From: CACKLF01 sp002725175 | GTDB lineage: Bacteria; Pseudomonadota; Alphaproteobacteria; Rhodobacterales; Rhodobacteraceae | Direction of reading: 5' to 3' | NCBI GenBank assembly: GCA_002725175.2 | Contig: PBQX02000006.1 | Location: forward strand, 1 to 16,614 | DNA: 16,614 bases | Shown: piece by piece, positions 16,286 through 16,614 of the stretch | How the letters are laid out: every line of letters starts with the position of its first letter | Numbering within the stretch: the first letter of the stretch is position 1 | Made by a program: the position numbers and the translations under genes | Notes under the pieces: generated by a model | What the model saw: only the letters and a program-made list of their open reading frames with translations | Databases searched by the model: none | Told to the model about the DNA's origin: nothing

Positions 16286-16442
16286 AAAAATATTCCATTT
16301 AAGAAGTTTATATGTTTAATGACAAAAAAATCTCGAATCTTCAAGAGGCTTCCTTATACTGAATGTATGCAATTAAAATTTGGATAAACTAATGAAGGCT
16401 TTCTGCCATAAATATAGCACAAAATTAATTAATTGAAACCAA
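16286..16442. promoter_or_regulatory. Divergent promoter region between acnA and the ccmA-like gene
   Basis: A 157-base AT-rich non-coding gap between two divergent genes, so promoters for both are expected. A short odd palindrome TCTTCAAGA lies near 16338-16346. Several TATA-like hexamers occur on both strands, but none has a convincing -35 partner, so individual promoters are not called. Confidence 0.5.
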
Positions 16443-16614
16443 ATGATACTTAAAATTACAGATTTAGGTTGCGGTTACAGCTCTGGGTTCAGTTTAAGGG
16501 GTATTTCTCTGAACTTGAACTCTGGAGAGGTGTTAATTTTGAAAGGAAAAAATGGAGTTGGAAAAACAACACTACTAAGAGCTATTATCGGGTTAATTGC
16601 TATAAATGCCGGAA
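16443..16614 (+). CDS. ccmA: ABC transporter ATP-binding protein, probably haem exporter CcmA (partial)
   Basis: The first 57 codons are present; the gene runs off the right edge. A Walker A motif GKNGVGKTT occurs at residues 35-43, preceded by SGEVLILKG and followed by LLRAIIGL, the usual ABC ATPase N-terminal layout. The opening DLGC (7-10) resembles the conserved Cys-containing start of CcmA, the cytochrome c maturation ATPase, and position divergent from acnA matches an arrangement I recall from Rhodobacterales. Walker B and the signature motif lie outside the window, so another ABC ATPase is possible. The ATG at 16443 has only a weak ribosome site. Confidence 0.62.
   Translation, partial: MILKITDLGCGYSSGFSLRGISLNLNSGEVLILKGKNGVGKTTLLRAIIGLIAINAG

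Noticed and set aside
1..16614. CRISPR arrays, insertion sequences, phage or defence genes
   Set aside because: No regularly spaced repeats, transposase or integrase motifs, or att-like duplications were seen; the window reads as ordinary chromosomal genes.

Overview
The window looks like a piece of an AT-rich, compact alphaproteobacterial genome, probably a marine, streamlined, Rhodobacterales-like lineage. The reasons are protein content and gene neighbourhoods: an AcnA aconitase divergent from a CcmA-like haem-exporter ATPase, a crotonyl-CoA carboxylase/reductase-family enzyme, a cysteine synthase A beside a DUF3772-type MscS channel, and a lipid-modification block of the type known from Rhodobacter. 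Genes are packed with gaps of 7-40 bases or short overlaps. The lineage call is inference; no rRNA or other marker gene is present.

Layout, left to right. (1) 57-146: tRNA-Ser(GGA) on the minus strand. (2) 199-4315, minus strand: cysK, then a large MscS-family channel overlapping cysK by 14 bases, then an alaX-type tRNA-editing gene. (3) 4368-5959, plus strand: a Tat-exported DUF6134 protein followed by a short-chain dehydrogenase. (4) 5977-10624, minus strand and convergent with (3): an FAD amine-oxidase-like protein, a DUF1365 protein, a CFA-synthase-like SAM methyltransferase and a GPH-family MFS transporter. A possible 14-codon leader peptide with a strong ribosome site overlaps the start of the first gene. 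Blocks (3) and (4) together match the alphaproteobacterial lipid cluster linked in Rhodobacter sphaeroides to the singlet-oxygen (sigma-E/ChrR) response and furan fatty acid synthesis. (5) 10879-16285, minus strand: acnA, a DUF2182 membrane protein, a DUF1326 cysteine-motif protein and a ccr-family gene, in that order of transcription. (6) From 16443, plus strand: the start of a CcmA-like ABC ATPase, cut by the window edge.

The most interesting points are as follows. The CFA-like methyltransferase has replaced two of the residues that bind bicarbonate in true cyclopropane synthases, which suggests a methylated-unsaturated or furan-type product. The Ccr-family enzyme carries Gln where I recall the CO2-pocket Glu. 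The DUF2182/DUF1326 pair, rich in paired cysteines, sits between the aconitase and Ccr genes. All ambiguous bases fall in 4700-11077 and, in the two genes tallied, are concentrated at third codon positions, which looks like strain polymorphism rather than random base-calling error. Several genes use TTG or GTG starts.
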